Virus record (IMG/VR): IMGVR_UViG_3300043436_000846
Location: 1-34,006 of that record
Length of the DNA: 34,006 nucleotides
DNA from: a virus
Reading direction: 5' to 3' (one strand)
This document shows, one piece after another, positions 9,424 to 16,852 of this stretch (position 1 is its first letter; each line of letters opens with the position of its first letter). The position numbers and the translations under genes were made by a program. The notes beneath the pieces are model-generated. The model had not been told where the DNA came from, ran no database searches, and was given only the letters and a program-made list of their open reading frames with translations.

Positions 9424-9812
9424 TGATACGAATCACTAAAGGGCAAGCTAACACGGTAATAGTGACCACAACCGAGAAAGGTACGGCACTACATTACCTC
9501 TTTGCCTTTGAAAATCTTACTAGCATGGTAACGCAATACTGCATTGCTGATGATACTAGCGCTTTTCGTGACCGCTATAATGCGTTTACTATCACGGAAA
9601 CGGCAAACCCCGTAGCTGTGAACGGTCAAGTGAAATTGACTTTAGAGGGCGAATATCGCTACGTGATTTATGGGCAAGCAAGCGCAAGCAACCTTAACCC
9701 AGCAGGATTAACAGCATTTGAAAGTGGAATGTGCATAGTAACTGGCACAACTACAGCAACACCAACATACACGGGCAACGATGCCCAAACATTCGCGGTT
9801 TACAATGGGTAA
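9423..9812 (+). CDS. Small structural protein of unknown role
   Basis: The 129-aa protein starts MIRITKGQANTVIVTTTEKG, has a central FRDRYNAFTITET segment, and ends with ESGMCIVTGT and a T-rich tail. I recognise this pattern from small virion-associated proteins encoded near capsid or portal genes in Bacteroidota phages, but know no assigned function. It is translationally coupled on both sides: its start overlaps the previous stop, and the portal start lies inside its 3' end. Confidence 0.55.
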   Translation: MIRITKGQANTVIVTTTEKGTALHYLFAFENLTSMVTQYCIADDTSAFRDRYNAFTITETANPVAVNGQVKLTLEGEYRYVIYGQASASNLNPAGLTAFESGMCIVTGTTTATPTYTGNDAQTFAVYNG

Positions 9813-11679
9813 AAATAGCTTTTCAGTCTTAAATTTTGCCGCTCACAAAGTACCTGAGTTCAAAGAACAGCAGTCCAAAGATTGGATTTTGTACGGAACT
9901 AGCGAAGGATGGGTAAACCAATACCCTGACTACCTATTGCACATTTACGACCGTTCTGCAAAGCACTACGCAATCGTAAACGGTAAGGTCGATTATGTAA
10001 TCGGGCAAGGTTTGAGCGTTAACGAAAAGGGCTTAAACACCGAGCAGATAGCAAGGCTGAATAAATTCATTTCAGAGCCAAACCCAAACCAAACTTTGGA
10101 GGACATTATACAAATGTGTTCTTTGGATTTGGAGATTTTCGGAGGGTTTGCACTTGAAATTTTGTACGATAAGAAGGGCGGCTACCAAATGTATCATGCA
10201 GAGTTTGCAAAGTACAGGGTAAGCAAAGACCAAAAGACATACTACCATTGCGCAGATTGGAAGAAAGCCAAACCCGAAACAATCGAACCTATCAAAGCGT
10301 TTGATTACAACGACAAAAGCGGCAAGCAGTTACTTTACATCAAAGCATACCATCCAAAGGCCGACTACTATCCTTTGCCGCCTTATTTGGGTGCAATCCC
10401 TTACATCGAACTAGATAGCGAAATTGCGAACTTCCATCTTAACAGCGTTAAAAACGGCTTTGTTGCTGGCTTTATGTTTAACTTCTTTAATGGACAACCT
10501 ACTGAAGAAGAACAGGAAACCATCGAAGCCCGAATAGAATCTAAGTTTTGCGGCACGGATAACGCAAACCGCATACTGTTGAATTTTAACGATAGCAAAG
10601 AGCAGGCGGTGGAGGTTTTGCCGCTTGGTTCTAATGACTTTGATGCGCGATTTGACATTCTAAATAAGACCGTACAGCAAGAGATATTCAGCGGCCATAG
10701 GGTAGTTGACCCTGCGCTGTTTGGAATCAAAGAGGATGGCGTATTTGCCACACGTACGCAGGTCCGCGATAGTTACGAACTGTTTAAAAACACGTACGTA
10801 AGGGCAAGGCAGGACTTTATTATGAATGTGTTTAACGAATTGGCTGCATTGCAGGGCTTTGAGAAACGCATTCAGATTATACCAAGCGAACCAATTTCAG
10901 AGGGCTACAGCGAAGCTACTAAGGTGGGCGTTATGACTACTAATGAAATACGCGAAGCCGTTGGATTGCCATCTTTGGACACCGCTCAAGTAAAAGAGGT
11001 TTTGAAATTAAAATCTGAAAGCGATGGCGAAGATTTAGTAGCTGAAGCATTCGCTCAAACAGGCTACTCACTAGACGAGTGGGAAATTGTAAAGCCAATT
11101 CGCAAGGTTCGCTTTAGAGATGAAAAAGACCAACTAGCTTTTGAGGACAGGGTTATGAAATTTGGAGTTGAAGATGACCCGTTTTTGATGGGTATACTTG
11201 AGCAGCTTAAACAGAACCCGTTGGTTACCTACGCAGGCATTGCTGAACTGTTAAGCGTAAGCATCGAAGAAATAGCCTTAGCAGTAAACGAATTAGTTGC
11301 ACAGGGGCTTTTGACCGTTGGCACTCAATCAATAGCAGGGGCAACGCAAATAGCTTACGAGGTTAGTACGGATGGCTTGCGCAAATTAACACAGGCCAAA
11401 CCGCTAGGTGTGAGTTTCAAAATAGCATACCGTTACATTAAGAGCCAAGAAGCAACAGGAGCGGACGTGCTACCAACTACGCGACCTTTTTGCCGCAAAA
11501 TGATAGGGCAAAGTGCTAACCGCGTTTGGACTAGTGAGCAAATCCAATCTATAAGCATGGCCGAAGATAGGAATGTGTGGATGCGTAGGGGTGGTTTTTG
11601 GACACGCAAAGGCACAAACGTAACCACAAGCTATTGCCGCCATGCGTGGGAAAGTGTTGTAATTAAATCACGAGCATAA
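9805..11679 (+). CDS. Portal protein with winged-helix-like insert and MuF-like C-terminus
   Basis: I chose ATG 9805, which overlaps the preceding stop by 8 nt; an in-frame ATG at 9781 lies deeper in the upstream gene. The 624-aa product begins as a portal: residues ~1-400 include YAIVNGKVDYVIGQGL, DLEIFGGFALEILYD and a late GHRVVDPALFGIKEDG segment. Residues ~457-532 resemble a winged helix (LVTYAGIAELLSVSIEEIAL, then LVAQGLLTVG and a basic wing). Residues ~554-624 carry PFCRKMIG, RVWTSEQIQSIS, RRGGFWTRKG and YCRHAWES, resembling the C-terminal part of Mu gpF-type minor head proteins. Portals form the dodecameric DNA channel of the head. The fusion is seen directly; its consequence is inferred. 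Confidence 0.8.
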   Translation: MGKNSFSVLNFAAHKVPEFKEQQSKDWILYGTSEGWVNQYPDYLLHIYDRSAKHYAIVNGKVDYVIGQGLSVNEKGLNTEQIARLNKFISEPNPNQTLEDIIQMCSLDLEIFGGFALEILYDKKGGYQMYHAEFAKYRVSKDQKTYYHCADWKKAKPETIEPIKAFDYNDKSGKQLLYIKAYHPKADYYPLPPYLGAIPYIELDSEIANFHLNSVKNGFVAGFMFNFFNGQPTEEEQETIEARIESKFCGTDNANRILLNFNDSKEQAVEVLPLGSNDFDARFDILNKTVQQEIFSGHRVVDPALFGIKEDGVFATRTQVRDSYELFKNTYVRARQDFIMNVFNELAALQGFEKRIQIIPSEPISEGYSEATKVGVMTTNEIREAVGLPSLDTAQVKEVLKLKSESDGEDLVAEAFAQTGYSLDEWEIVKPIRKVRFRDEKDQLAFEDRVMKFGVEDDPFLMGILEQLKQNPLVTYAGIAELLSVSIEEIALAVNELVAQGLLTVGTQSIAGATQIAYEVSTDGLRKLTQAKPLGVSFKIAYRYIKSQEATGADVLPTTRPFCRKMIGQSANRVWTSEQIQSISMAEDRNVWMRRGGFWTRKGTNVTTSYCRHAWESVVIKSRA

Positions 11680-11680
11680 C

Positions 11681-12235
11681 ATGGCAACAGCACTATTCTT
11701 ATCGGAGGACTTTCTAAAGGACAACACTCAAGTATCTAAAAATGTCGATATTAAGTACATCAAAGAAGCGATTCTTTGGGCGCAAGATAGCGAGATTCAA
11801 ACCGTAATTGGCACAACTTACTACGTTGCTTTAATGGGTTACATTATCGCCAACACATTAGCAGGCGTTAACAAGTCGCTAATGGATAATTACATCCAAC
11901 CATGCCTAAAACACTACGTAACTGCTGAATGTATTAGGATGGCGCACTACAAGATAACCAACAAAGGCCTGCAAATTCAGAACAGCGAGCAAAGCAGTCC
12001 AGCATTCAAATCGGATGTAGACTATATCTGCGAAATGGAGTTGAACAAGGCGCAATGGTACAAGCAAAGGCTTATCAATTACCTATGCGAGAACTCTACT
12101 TTGTTTCCTGACTATGAGAATCCAGGAAGCGGCTTGGATGTGATACAACCTAGCAATAATGCGTTCAAGTCTAGCATATTTTTAGGCAGTACGCGGCTAG
12201 TTCAAAGTTTGCAGCAAAAATATCGAGATGAATAA
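11681..12235 (+). CDS. Head-tail connector protein (DUF6712-like)
   Basis: The 184-aa, largely helical protein begins MATALFLSEDFLKDNTQVSK and contains IKEAILWAQDSEIQTVIGTTYY, matching the DUF6712 / gp6-like connector pattern as I recall it. Such proteins dock under the portal and form the upper neck. The position directly after the portal (1 nt gap) and before the neck-fibre gene agrees. No enzyme motifs are visible. Confidence 0.65.
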   Translation: MATALFLSEDFLKDNTQVSKNVDIKYIKEAILWAQDSEIQTVIGTTYYVALMGYIIANTLAGVNKSLMDNYIQPCLKHYVTAECIRMAHYKITNKGLQIQNSEQSSPAFKSDVDYICEMELNKAQWYKQRLINYLCENSTLFPDYENPGSGLDVIQPSNNAFKSSIFLGSTRLVQSLQQKYRDE

Positions 12236-12368
12236 GCGTGGAAAGTCAAAGAAAAACACAGAACTTCTAAAAGAATACTTACGTGCTACTGACACTCAAT
12301 CAAGTAATAAGCCAAATAACGACACTCGGAGCTGCGCACCTACAAATCCAGTCAACGGGAGTAGGTGA
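12228..12368 (+). CDS. Possible small basic overlapping ORF
   Basis: An ATG at 12228 overlaps the connector stop and opens a 46-codon frame beginning MNKRGKSKKNTELLKEYLRA, strongly basic at its start. It overlaps the next gene out of frame by 86 nt. It fills the gap between two genes and has the right coupling, but its second half is only the +1 shadow of the next gene. It may be a real small protein, or a device that couples translation to the following GTG start. Confidence 0.25.
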   Translation: MNKRGKSKKNTELLKEYLRATDTQSSNKPNNDTRSCAPTNPVNGSR

Positions 12369-14421
12369 CTTTGCGGAGTGGCAGGCTTTAGAACGTGCGT
12401 ACCCTTTGCTTTGGGTATTTCACGAAACTACCAGCATAGGTGACCGTGAACTGGTCTACTCTATTCGCTTAGTTTGTGCAGACCGTGTAATTACAGGCGA
12501 AGAAGGCGATGATACGGCAGGCATGGAGCAAGAGGTTCTAAGCGATACGTTGCTTATTCTTTTGGATTTTCTAGCATACTTTCAGCAGCAACACGCTCAA
12601 AGCTACAAGGTAATCACTAGCGCAAGCATCGACCCGTTTACAGAGCGGTTTAACGACCGAGTTGCAGGCAATAGCGTACTGATTCAAATACGGCAGCCGT
12701 TCACGTGGGATGCTTGCCAAATTCCACAAACAGGCGCAACAATACCACCTAGTGTTGACGGGTTAACGCTATATGACTTTTGCGACCCTAGTGTAATTGC
12801 ACGCTTAACACCTTCGCAAGTAGCTTGTTTGGAAGCGGAGTATGGTATCACTTGCGTGGATGCTACGGTTACTCAAAATGGCAACGCATTTTTTACGGTA
12901 CCAGCAGGGGCAACCTATCCTTTAGTTACTAAATTAGACGGGGCAAATAGTTTAGGATCGTTTAACGCTGGCACAAAAACACTAAGTTTTACAAGCAACC
13001 CATCCAACCTGCAGATTAACGGGGCGCAATCGGAGATTATACCGGGCAACTCCACGTTTAACCTATTGGCAAAATTAGATGGCGTGGCTGGTGGGGTTTA
13101 TAATGCTGGACTTGACACGCTAAATTTCACCACAACGCCTGCAATTCTGCAAAGGAACGCGATACAAATTAAGACGTTAGCCAATGCAAGCACGTTTAAC
13201 CTTATCACTAAACTAGACGGGGCTGCAAACAACGGCACATGGGACGGAGTAGACACTTTGGACTTTACATCTGCACCATGTTCACCCGTTACCTTCCAAA
13301 TCAACGCAGTTAACAAGGAATCCATTACAAGTGGCTCGACATTTAACCTTATCACAAAGCTGGACGGGTCGGTTAATTCGGGGTCTTACGATGCGCCTAC
13401 GGATACGCTAAGTTTCACGAGTGCGTCACCTCCTCCATCATCAGTCTCACTAACGGTAAGCGACACAACTCCTGACTTTAGGCAAACAATTACCCTAACC
13501 GCAACGCCATCAAATATAACCCCGACATTATACACTTTCTTTACGTTTGACGGAGTTACGATTCAACTAATAGTTGAGCAAGTTGGCGCTGTTTACAATT
13601 GGACAGCCAACCGTTCGGGAACTTACGATGTATATGTACTTGCTACCGATGGAATTAACAATGTTTATGCATTAAGTGAAATTACCGTTGCAATTGACCC
13701 CGATGTTGCAGCATTTTTATTAGCAACAGGCATAACAGACCCAGTTATTCAAGGAGCAATTGAACAGCTAGTTGGAAATTTAAAAGGGTTTTCACTATGG
13801 GCTAAGATGTTGGCAATATACCCGTTAGTTGGTGGTACTGCTACAACTCACAAATGGAATTTAAAAAACCCATTGGATACAAATAATGCATATAGATTAG
13901 TATTTAACGGAGGTGTAACGCATAATTCAAACGGAATTACTGGAAATGGAAGTAATGCCTATGCAAGTACGTTTTTACAAGATGCAAGTCTTAATATAAA
14001 CAATAAACATATTTCAATTTATCAAAGAAATGTACTTCCTGGAGAATCAAACGTATCAATGGGAACTAATAGCGTTACTAATAGATTTTTTCTTTCATCA
14101 GGAGGTGCAAATTATTCAACATTTGGAATGTCACAAGCTCCAATGACAATAAATAATCCTCAAACTGGTATGTTCACTATGAGTAAAATTATTTCGGGAG
14201 AATTTAAGTTTTATCAAAATTCATTGACTCCTATTACAAGAACAGGAACAAATGAAAGTTCAATAAATAACTATTCGTTATTAGCTGACACTAGTGGAGG
14301 TTTTCCTTCAATTGCAAATTTATCATTTGCATCAATAGGAGAAGGATTTTCAGTTACTGAGGTGACTAATTTATATACATCTGTTCAAGCATTTCAAACA
14401 GCACTAGGTAGACAAGTATGA
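12283..14421 (+). CDS. Neck / tail-completion protein fused to a repeat-containing fibre
   Basis: The frame starts with GTG at 12283; a stop 12 nt upstream excludes earlier starts. Of 712 aa, residues 1-150 look like a tail-completion or neck protein (MLLTLNQVISQITTLGAAHL, then SIDPFTERFNDRVAGNSVLIQI). Residues ~193-382 hold four imperfect repeats, ~385-470 an Ig-like beta domain (VSLTVSDTTPDFRQTITLTA), and ~473-712 a domain starting DVAAFLLATGITDPVIQGAI. That last domain contains AIYPLVGGTATTHKWNLKNP and resembles C-terminal lectin-like domains of phage fibres. From about 13,700 the DNA is visibly more AT-rich, suggesting the tip was exchanged. Inferred role: a neck appendage or fibre for host contact. 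Confidence 0.6.
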   Translation: MLLTLNQVISQITTLGAAHLQIQSTGVGDFAEWQALERAYPLLWVFHETTSIGDRELVYSIRLVCADRVITGEEGDDTAGMEQEVLSDTLLILLDFLAYFQQQHAQSYKVITSASIDPFTERFNDRVAGNSVLIQIRQPFTWDACQIPQTGATIPPSVDGLTLYDFCDPSVIARLTPSQVACLEAEYGITCVDATVTQNGNAFFTVPAGATYPLVTKLDGANSLGSFNAGTKTLSFTSNPSNLQINGAQSEIIPGNSTFNLLAKLDGVAGGVYNAGLDTLNFTTTPAILQRNAIQIKTLANASTFNLITKLDGAANNGTWDGVDTLDFTSAPCSPVTFQINAVNKESITSGSTFNLITKLDGSVNSGSYDAPTDTLSFTSASPPPSSVSLTVSDTTPDFRQTITLTATPSNITPTLYTFFTFDGVTIQLIVEQVGAVYNWTANRSGTYDVYVLATDGINNVYALSEITVAIDPDVAAFLLATGITDPVIQGAIEQLVGNLKGFSLWAKMLAIYPLVGGTATTHKWNLKNPLDTNNAYRLVFNGGVTHNSNGITGNGSNAYASTFLQDASLNINNKHISIYQRNVLPGESNVSMGTNSVTNRFFLSSGGANYSTFGMSQAPMTINNPQTGMFTMSKIISGEFKFYQNSLTPITRTGTNESSINNYSLLADTSGGFPSIANLSFASIGEGFSVTEVTNLYTSVQAFQTALGRQV
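12862..13430 (+). repeat. Four in-frame ~45-residue protein repeats in the fibre shaft
   Basis: Translated repeats share the core STFNLITKLDG followed 5-10 residues later by a DTLxFTS-type strand. The four cores read ATYPLVTKLDGAN, STFNLLAKLDGVA, STFNLITKLDGAA and STFNLITKLDGSV. The DNA repeats are diverged, so homologous recombination between them is not obvious from sequence identity. They probably build a beta-rich shaft whose length can vary between relatives. Confidence 0.75.
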
Positions 14422-14615
14422 TAATCATGGCACACATATCAGATGATGACGCAGTGACTTACCGAGGTAAAGAGTTTGCGCCTGACAGCTATTGCAATCC
14501 CGTACAAGATAAGTACGGAAGATGGTGCGTTTCGCTAATAGAAGCCGATTCGCTTGGAATAGACTACGAGCCTGTTAAGTGGGAAGCACCTATAGTAGTA
14601 GAAGATGAAATTTAG
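14418..14615 (+). CDS. Small hypothetical protein
   Basis: The 65-aa acidic protein (MIIMAHISDDDAVTYRGKEF...) has no membrane segment or recognisable domain. Its ATG overlaps the fibre stop, and its 3' end overlaps the holin-like start by 11 nt. An alternative start is the ATG at 14427 (MAHISDDD). Coupling to the fibre gene suggests a chaperone or small virion accessory, but this rests only on position. Confidence 0.5.
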   Translation: MIIMAHISDDDAVTYRGKEFAPDSYCNPVQDKYGRWCVSLIEADSLGIDYEPVKWEAPIVVEDEI

Positions 14616-14835
14616 CAGCCACTACATTCGTTTCGCACTTGCATTTATCGTCTACATTAGCGCGATGGGTTACGTGTTTGCAGCATCATTTTTAACCATC
14701 CCAACCGAAAACCAGCGGACTATCGACACGGCTATCGGGTTTGCGTTTGGTATCGTTACCTCCGTGGCATCATATTATTTCGGCAGTTCACAGGGTTCTG
14801 CCGACAAAGACAAACGAAACAATGGCACACTTTAA
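14605..14835 (+). CDS. Holin-like two-helix membrane protein
   Basis: The 76-aa protein has two hydrophobic helices, about residues 8-32 and 41-61, a short connecting loop and a charged C-terminus (GSADKDKRNNGTL). The TIDTAIGFAFGIVTSVASYYFGSSQGS stretch is typical of phage holin-like proteins, in which an N-terminal helix is followed by a small-residue-rich one. Holins permeabilise the inner membrane at lysis. No endolysin is adjacent, so the holin call depends on topology alone. Confidence 0.55.
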   Translation: MKFSSHYIRFALAFIVYISAMGYVFAASFLTIPTENQRTIDTAIGFAFGIVTSVASYYFGSSQGSADKDKRNNGTL

Positions 14836-15148
14836 GGCAATGGAAGCAGAGGGAATAGGCGCAATTATTACGGCAATCGGAGGGCTTGCGGGCGGTGCGT
14901 GGGGCGGTATTCGATTGGGTAAGAACCAACAACTCGAAGAAGTCAAAGGGCTGATAACCCAATACAAAGAAGCTAACGAGTTCACAAAGGGCGAGATGGC
15001 CGACATCAAAGAGAGCCTTAGCGAAACACGGCAACTGCACCGAGAATGTGAGGATGGCCGCAAAGGGTTAGAAGTGAAAGTAGACGGACTTCAGAACGAA
15101 ATGAGACGAATGGAGACGATTATTCTCAAACACATTAAAGCAGACTAA
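14822..15148 (+). CDS. Membrane-anchored coiled-coil protein
   Basis: The likely start is ATG 14822 (108 aa), inside the holin-like gene's end; ATG 14840 is the alternative. Residues ~9-28 (GIGAIITAIGGLAGGAWGGI) form a short hydrophobic segment, followed by a charged coiled coil (about 32-105). This topology fits an inner-membrane spanin-like or lysis-regulating component, but other membrane coiled-coil roles are possible. The neighbouring holin-like gene and the tight overlap favour a lysis role. Confidence 0.5.
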   Translation: MAHFKAMEAEGIGAIITAIGGLAGGAWGGIRLGKNQQLEEVKGLITQYKEANEFTKGEMADIKESLSETRQLHRECEDGRKGLEVKVDGLQNEMRRMETIILKHIKAD

Positions 15149-15261
15149 TGGCAAAGATAATTGTAGGGGGCAAATTTAAGCCCCGTGTTAAGCGCAAATT
15201 GAGAAGACATAGTAAGTATAGGGCGAAGGGGTTTAAAGCGTACAGAGGGCAAGGGCGTTAA
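15148..15261 (+). CDS. Tiny highly basic protein ending RGQGR
   Basis: A 37-codon ORF begins at an ATG overlapping the previous stop (TAATG) and ends at TAA 15259-15261. The product (MAKIIVGGKFKPRVKRKLRR... ending YRGQGR) has many Lys and Arg residues and no acidic ones. I recall similar tiny proteins with the same ending in Bacteroidota phage genomes. The composition suggests DNA or RNA binding. Coupling to upstream genes and the coherent reading make it likely real despite its size. Confidence 0.55.
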   Translation: MAKIIVGGKFKPRVKRKLRRHSKYRAKGFKAYRGQGR

Positions 15262-15276
15262 CCTTACAACATAAAA

Positions 15277-16095
15277 ATGTTCAATATCAAATTTGCGTTA
15301 CCACCTGAAGGATTTAAGCGACTATTTTACGATATTGAAACAAGCCCAAACATCGGTTTTTTTTGGCAAGCTGGTTACAAGCTAAACATACCACCCGAGA
15401 ATATAATAAAAGAGCGTGCCATCATTTGCATTTGTTGGAAGTGGGAAGGGCAAAAAGTAGTGCATAGCGTGGAATGGCAAGAGGGTTGCGACATTGCAGC
15501 CCTTTCGGCATTTATGGCCGTGGCATTAGAAGCTGATGAAATAGTAGGGCATAACGGGGATAATTTTGACGAGAAATGGATTCGCACCCGTTGCCTTATT
15601 CACGGTATAATTTGTCCTCCAAAGTTTACCAGTTTGGACACTCTCAAAAAAGCCCGTACACACTTTAGATTCAACTCAAACAAGTTGGACTACTTAGGGC
15701 AGTTACTTTTGGGCAAGGGAAAAGAAAGTGTTTCGTGGGGTGATTGGGTGGCAATCGTGCTGCATAATGACCGTGATGCGTTGGATAAGATGGTAGCATA
15801 TTGTAAAGTAGATGTTGAGGTCTTGGAGGGCGTGTTTCACAAATTGCAGCCATACGTTACAAGCAACTCACACGCTGGGGCGGCAACTGGGCATGGTAGG
15901 TATAGTTGCCCAGCTTGCGGATGTGAAGAAACTATAAATAGGGGAACACGTTACACGGCTGCTGGATTACCACGCCATCGGATTACTTGCACAAATAAAC
16001 TTTGCGGTAAGCATTTTACCGTAAGCACTAAAGTGTTGCAAGACAAGATTGCAGACGATTATATTAAAGCTAAAAGGAATGAGCCTACGGCATGA
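15277..16095 (+). CDS. 3'-5' exonuclease (RNase H-like) with C-terminal zinc ribbon
   Basis: The 272-aa protein carries the three exonuclease motifs of the DnaQ / DNA polymerase exonuclease class: FYDIETSP (D19, E21), GHNGDNFDEKWI (near 92-103) and YCKVDVEVLE (about 175-184). Residues ~208-250 add a treble Cys pattern (CPACGC, then CTNKLCGKHF) that can bind zinc. There is no polymerase domain, so it acts as a stand-alone nuclease or as partner of a host or phage enzyme. It opens the early-type region after the structural block. A role in DNA repair, recombination or host DNA degradation is inferred. Confidence 0.75.
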   Translation: MFNIKFALPPEGFKRLFYDIETSPNIGFFWQAGYKLNIPPENIIKERAIICICWKWEGQKVVHSVEWQEGCDIAALSAFMAVALEADEIVGHNGDNFDEKWIRTRCLIHGIICPPKFTSLDTLKKARTHFRFNSNKLDYLGQLLLGKGKESVSWGDWVAIVLHNDRDALDKMVAYCKVDVEVLEGVFHKLQPYVTSNSHAGAATGHGRYSCPACGCEETINRGTRYTAAGLPRHRITCTNKLCGKHFTVSTKVLQDKIADDYIKAKRNEPTA

Positions 16096-16276
16096 ACAGC
16101 AAGCATCTTTGTTAATGACACGTGAGTTTCTATTGGACGTGCTGAATACAAGCACACGTCCAAAGACCGTTAAGGACTTAAAGGAAAGGGCACGAAGGTG
16201 TTTAAGGCACTACCCACCATTGGATGTAGATGGCAATCCTATCTTTTCCAGGGACGAGTTTTCAAACGTACGATAA
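16079..16276 (+). CDS. Small hypothetical basic protein
   Basis: From ATG 16079 (overlapping the exonuclease end) it encodes 65 aa; ATG 16115 (MTREFLLDVLNTS) is an alternative. The central part, RPKTVKDLKERARRCLRHYP, is basic and helical and could bind nucleic acid. No known family is recognised. It is the last gene before the 274-bp non-coding region 16277-16550. Confidence 0.5.
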   Translation: MSLRHEQQASLLMTREFLLDVLNTSTRPKTVKDLKERARRCLRHYPPLDVDGNPIFSRDEFSNVR

Positions 16277-16296
16277 TTTCGGGCGGTTCAATAGTA

Positions 16297-16343
16297 AGTG
16301 TATAGGCTTACTTATTTGGCTAAGAAGTCAGTTTATAGGCTGA
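16297..16343 (+). promoter_or_regulatory. Pair of direct repeats upstream of a promoter (candidate operator)
   Basis: AGTGTATAGGCTTA (16297-16310) and AGTTTATAGGCTGA (16330-16343) match at 12 of 14 positions. Their starts are 33 bp apart, about three helical turns, so a dimeric regulator could bind both on one face of the DNA. The second copy ends 8 bp before the -7 box at 16351. A separate small hairpin (AGTAAG/CTTACT, 16293-16312) overlaps the first copy. Function is inferred from position. Confidence 0.45.
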
Positions 16344-16350
16344 TGTTTAC

Positions 16351-16358
16351 TATCTTTG
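16351..16358 (+). promoter_or_regulatory. Bacteroidota-type -7 box
   Basis: TATCTTTG matches the Bacteroidota -7 consensus TAnnTTTG exactly. No convincing -33 TTG element lies at the usual spacing. It directly precedes the candidate small RNA, giving an expected start near 16363-16366. Confidence 0.5.
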
Positions 16359-16362
16359 CATC

Positions 16363-16460
16363 AACAGTACCAGAACGCATACCGTAAGAACTGCGTACCA
16401 GTCATGGGTCTTTTACTTAACCCGTCAAGGTTTGTGGTTATCCTTGACGGGTTTCTTTTT
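16363..16460 (+). ncRNA. Candidate ~100-nt small RNA ending in an intrinsic terminator
   Basis: Between a -7 box (16351-16358) and a strong terminator (16420-16460) there is no ORF, so a transcript of about 95-100 nt is predicted. It contains a hairpin ACGCA/TGCGT (about 16375-16396). GGGT (16406-16409) can pair with ACCC (16420-16423), which is also the base of the terminator stem, giving a possible alternative fold. It could be a regulatory RNA or an attenuated leader of the genes from 16551. There is no expression evidence. Confidence 0.4.
16420..16460 (+). terminator. Strong Rho-independent terminator
   Basis: ACCCGTCAAGG (16420-16430) pairs perfectly with CCTTGACGGGT (16442-16452), an 11-bp stem with an 11-nt loop, followed by TTCTTTTT. 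It insulates the upstream transcript from the promoter module that starts 12 bp further on. Confidence 0.85.
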
Positions 16461-16471
16461 ATTTATTTTCA

Positions 16472-16538
16472 CTTTTGTAAGTTTTATGCTATTTAGATAG
16501 AAAACGCTTTGTACTTTTGTCCTATCAAATAACCACAA
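16472..16538 (+). promoter_or_regulatory. Promoter-leader module, copy 1
   Basis: The module begins cttttgtaagtttt, contains atttagatagaaa, a -7 box TACTTTTG (16512-16519) matching TAnnTTTG, and ends in the leader aaataaccacaa. A second copy with the same order and most of the same bases lies at 23424-23491. Conservation between unrelated flanking genes marks it as regulatory. It should drive the genes from 16551 onward. Confidence 0.65.
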
Positions 16539-16550
16539 AAACAAACTACG

Positions 16551-16784
16551 ATGAAAACACAAACCAACACACTGACTAAAGCCCAAGCTCAAGATTTCAT
16601 TCAGGCCGAAATGAAGCGCAGAACAGACTTAGTGAATGACGCTAAGTTTCGCGAAATATGCGTTAAGCACATTAATGCAATGGGCGTATCTGCAAAGGAG
16701 TGGAACGAAAACAAGGTTCATTTTCTGATGATATTCGCAAATGAGTTTTGCAGGAAGGAAAACGAAGAACTTAAGAACGCATAA
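16551..16784 (+). CDS. Small hypothetical early protein
   Basis: The 77-aa protein is helical and charged (QAQDFIQAEMKRRTDLVNDAKF...), without membrane segments or known motifs. It is the first gene after promoter module copy 1, with leader aaaacaaactacg before the ATG. First position behind a phage early promoter is typical for small host-takeover proteins, but this is only inference. Confidence 0.6.
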   Translation: MKTQTNTLTKAQAQDFIQAEMKRRTDLVNDAKFREICVKHINAMGVSAKEWNENKVHFLMIFANEFCRKENEELKNA

Positions 16785-16852
16785 CTAACCCAACCAGCAT
16801 CCAATCGGGGGCGAGCAATCAAACCCAAACGGCTGCACAAAAACAAACCACG

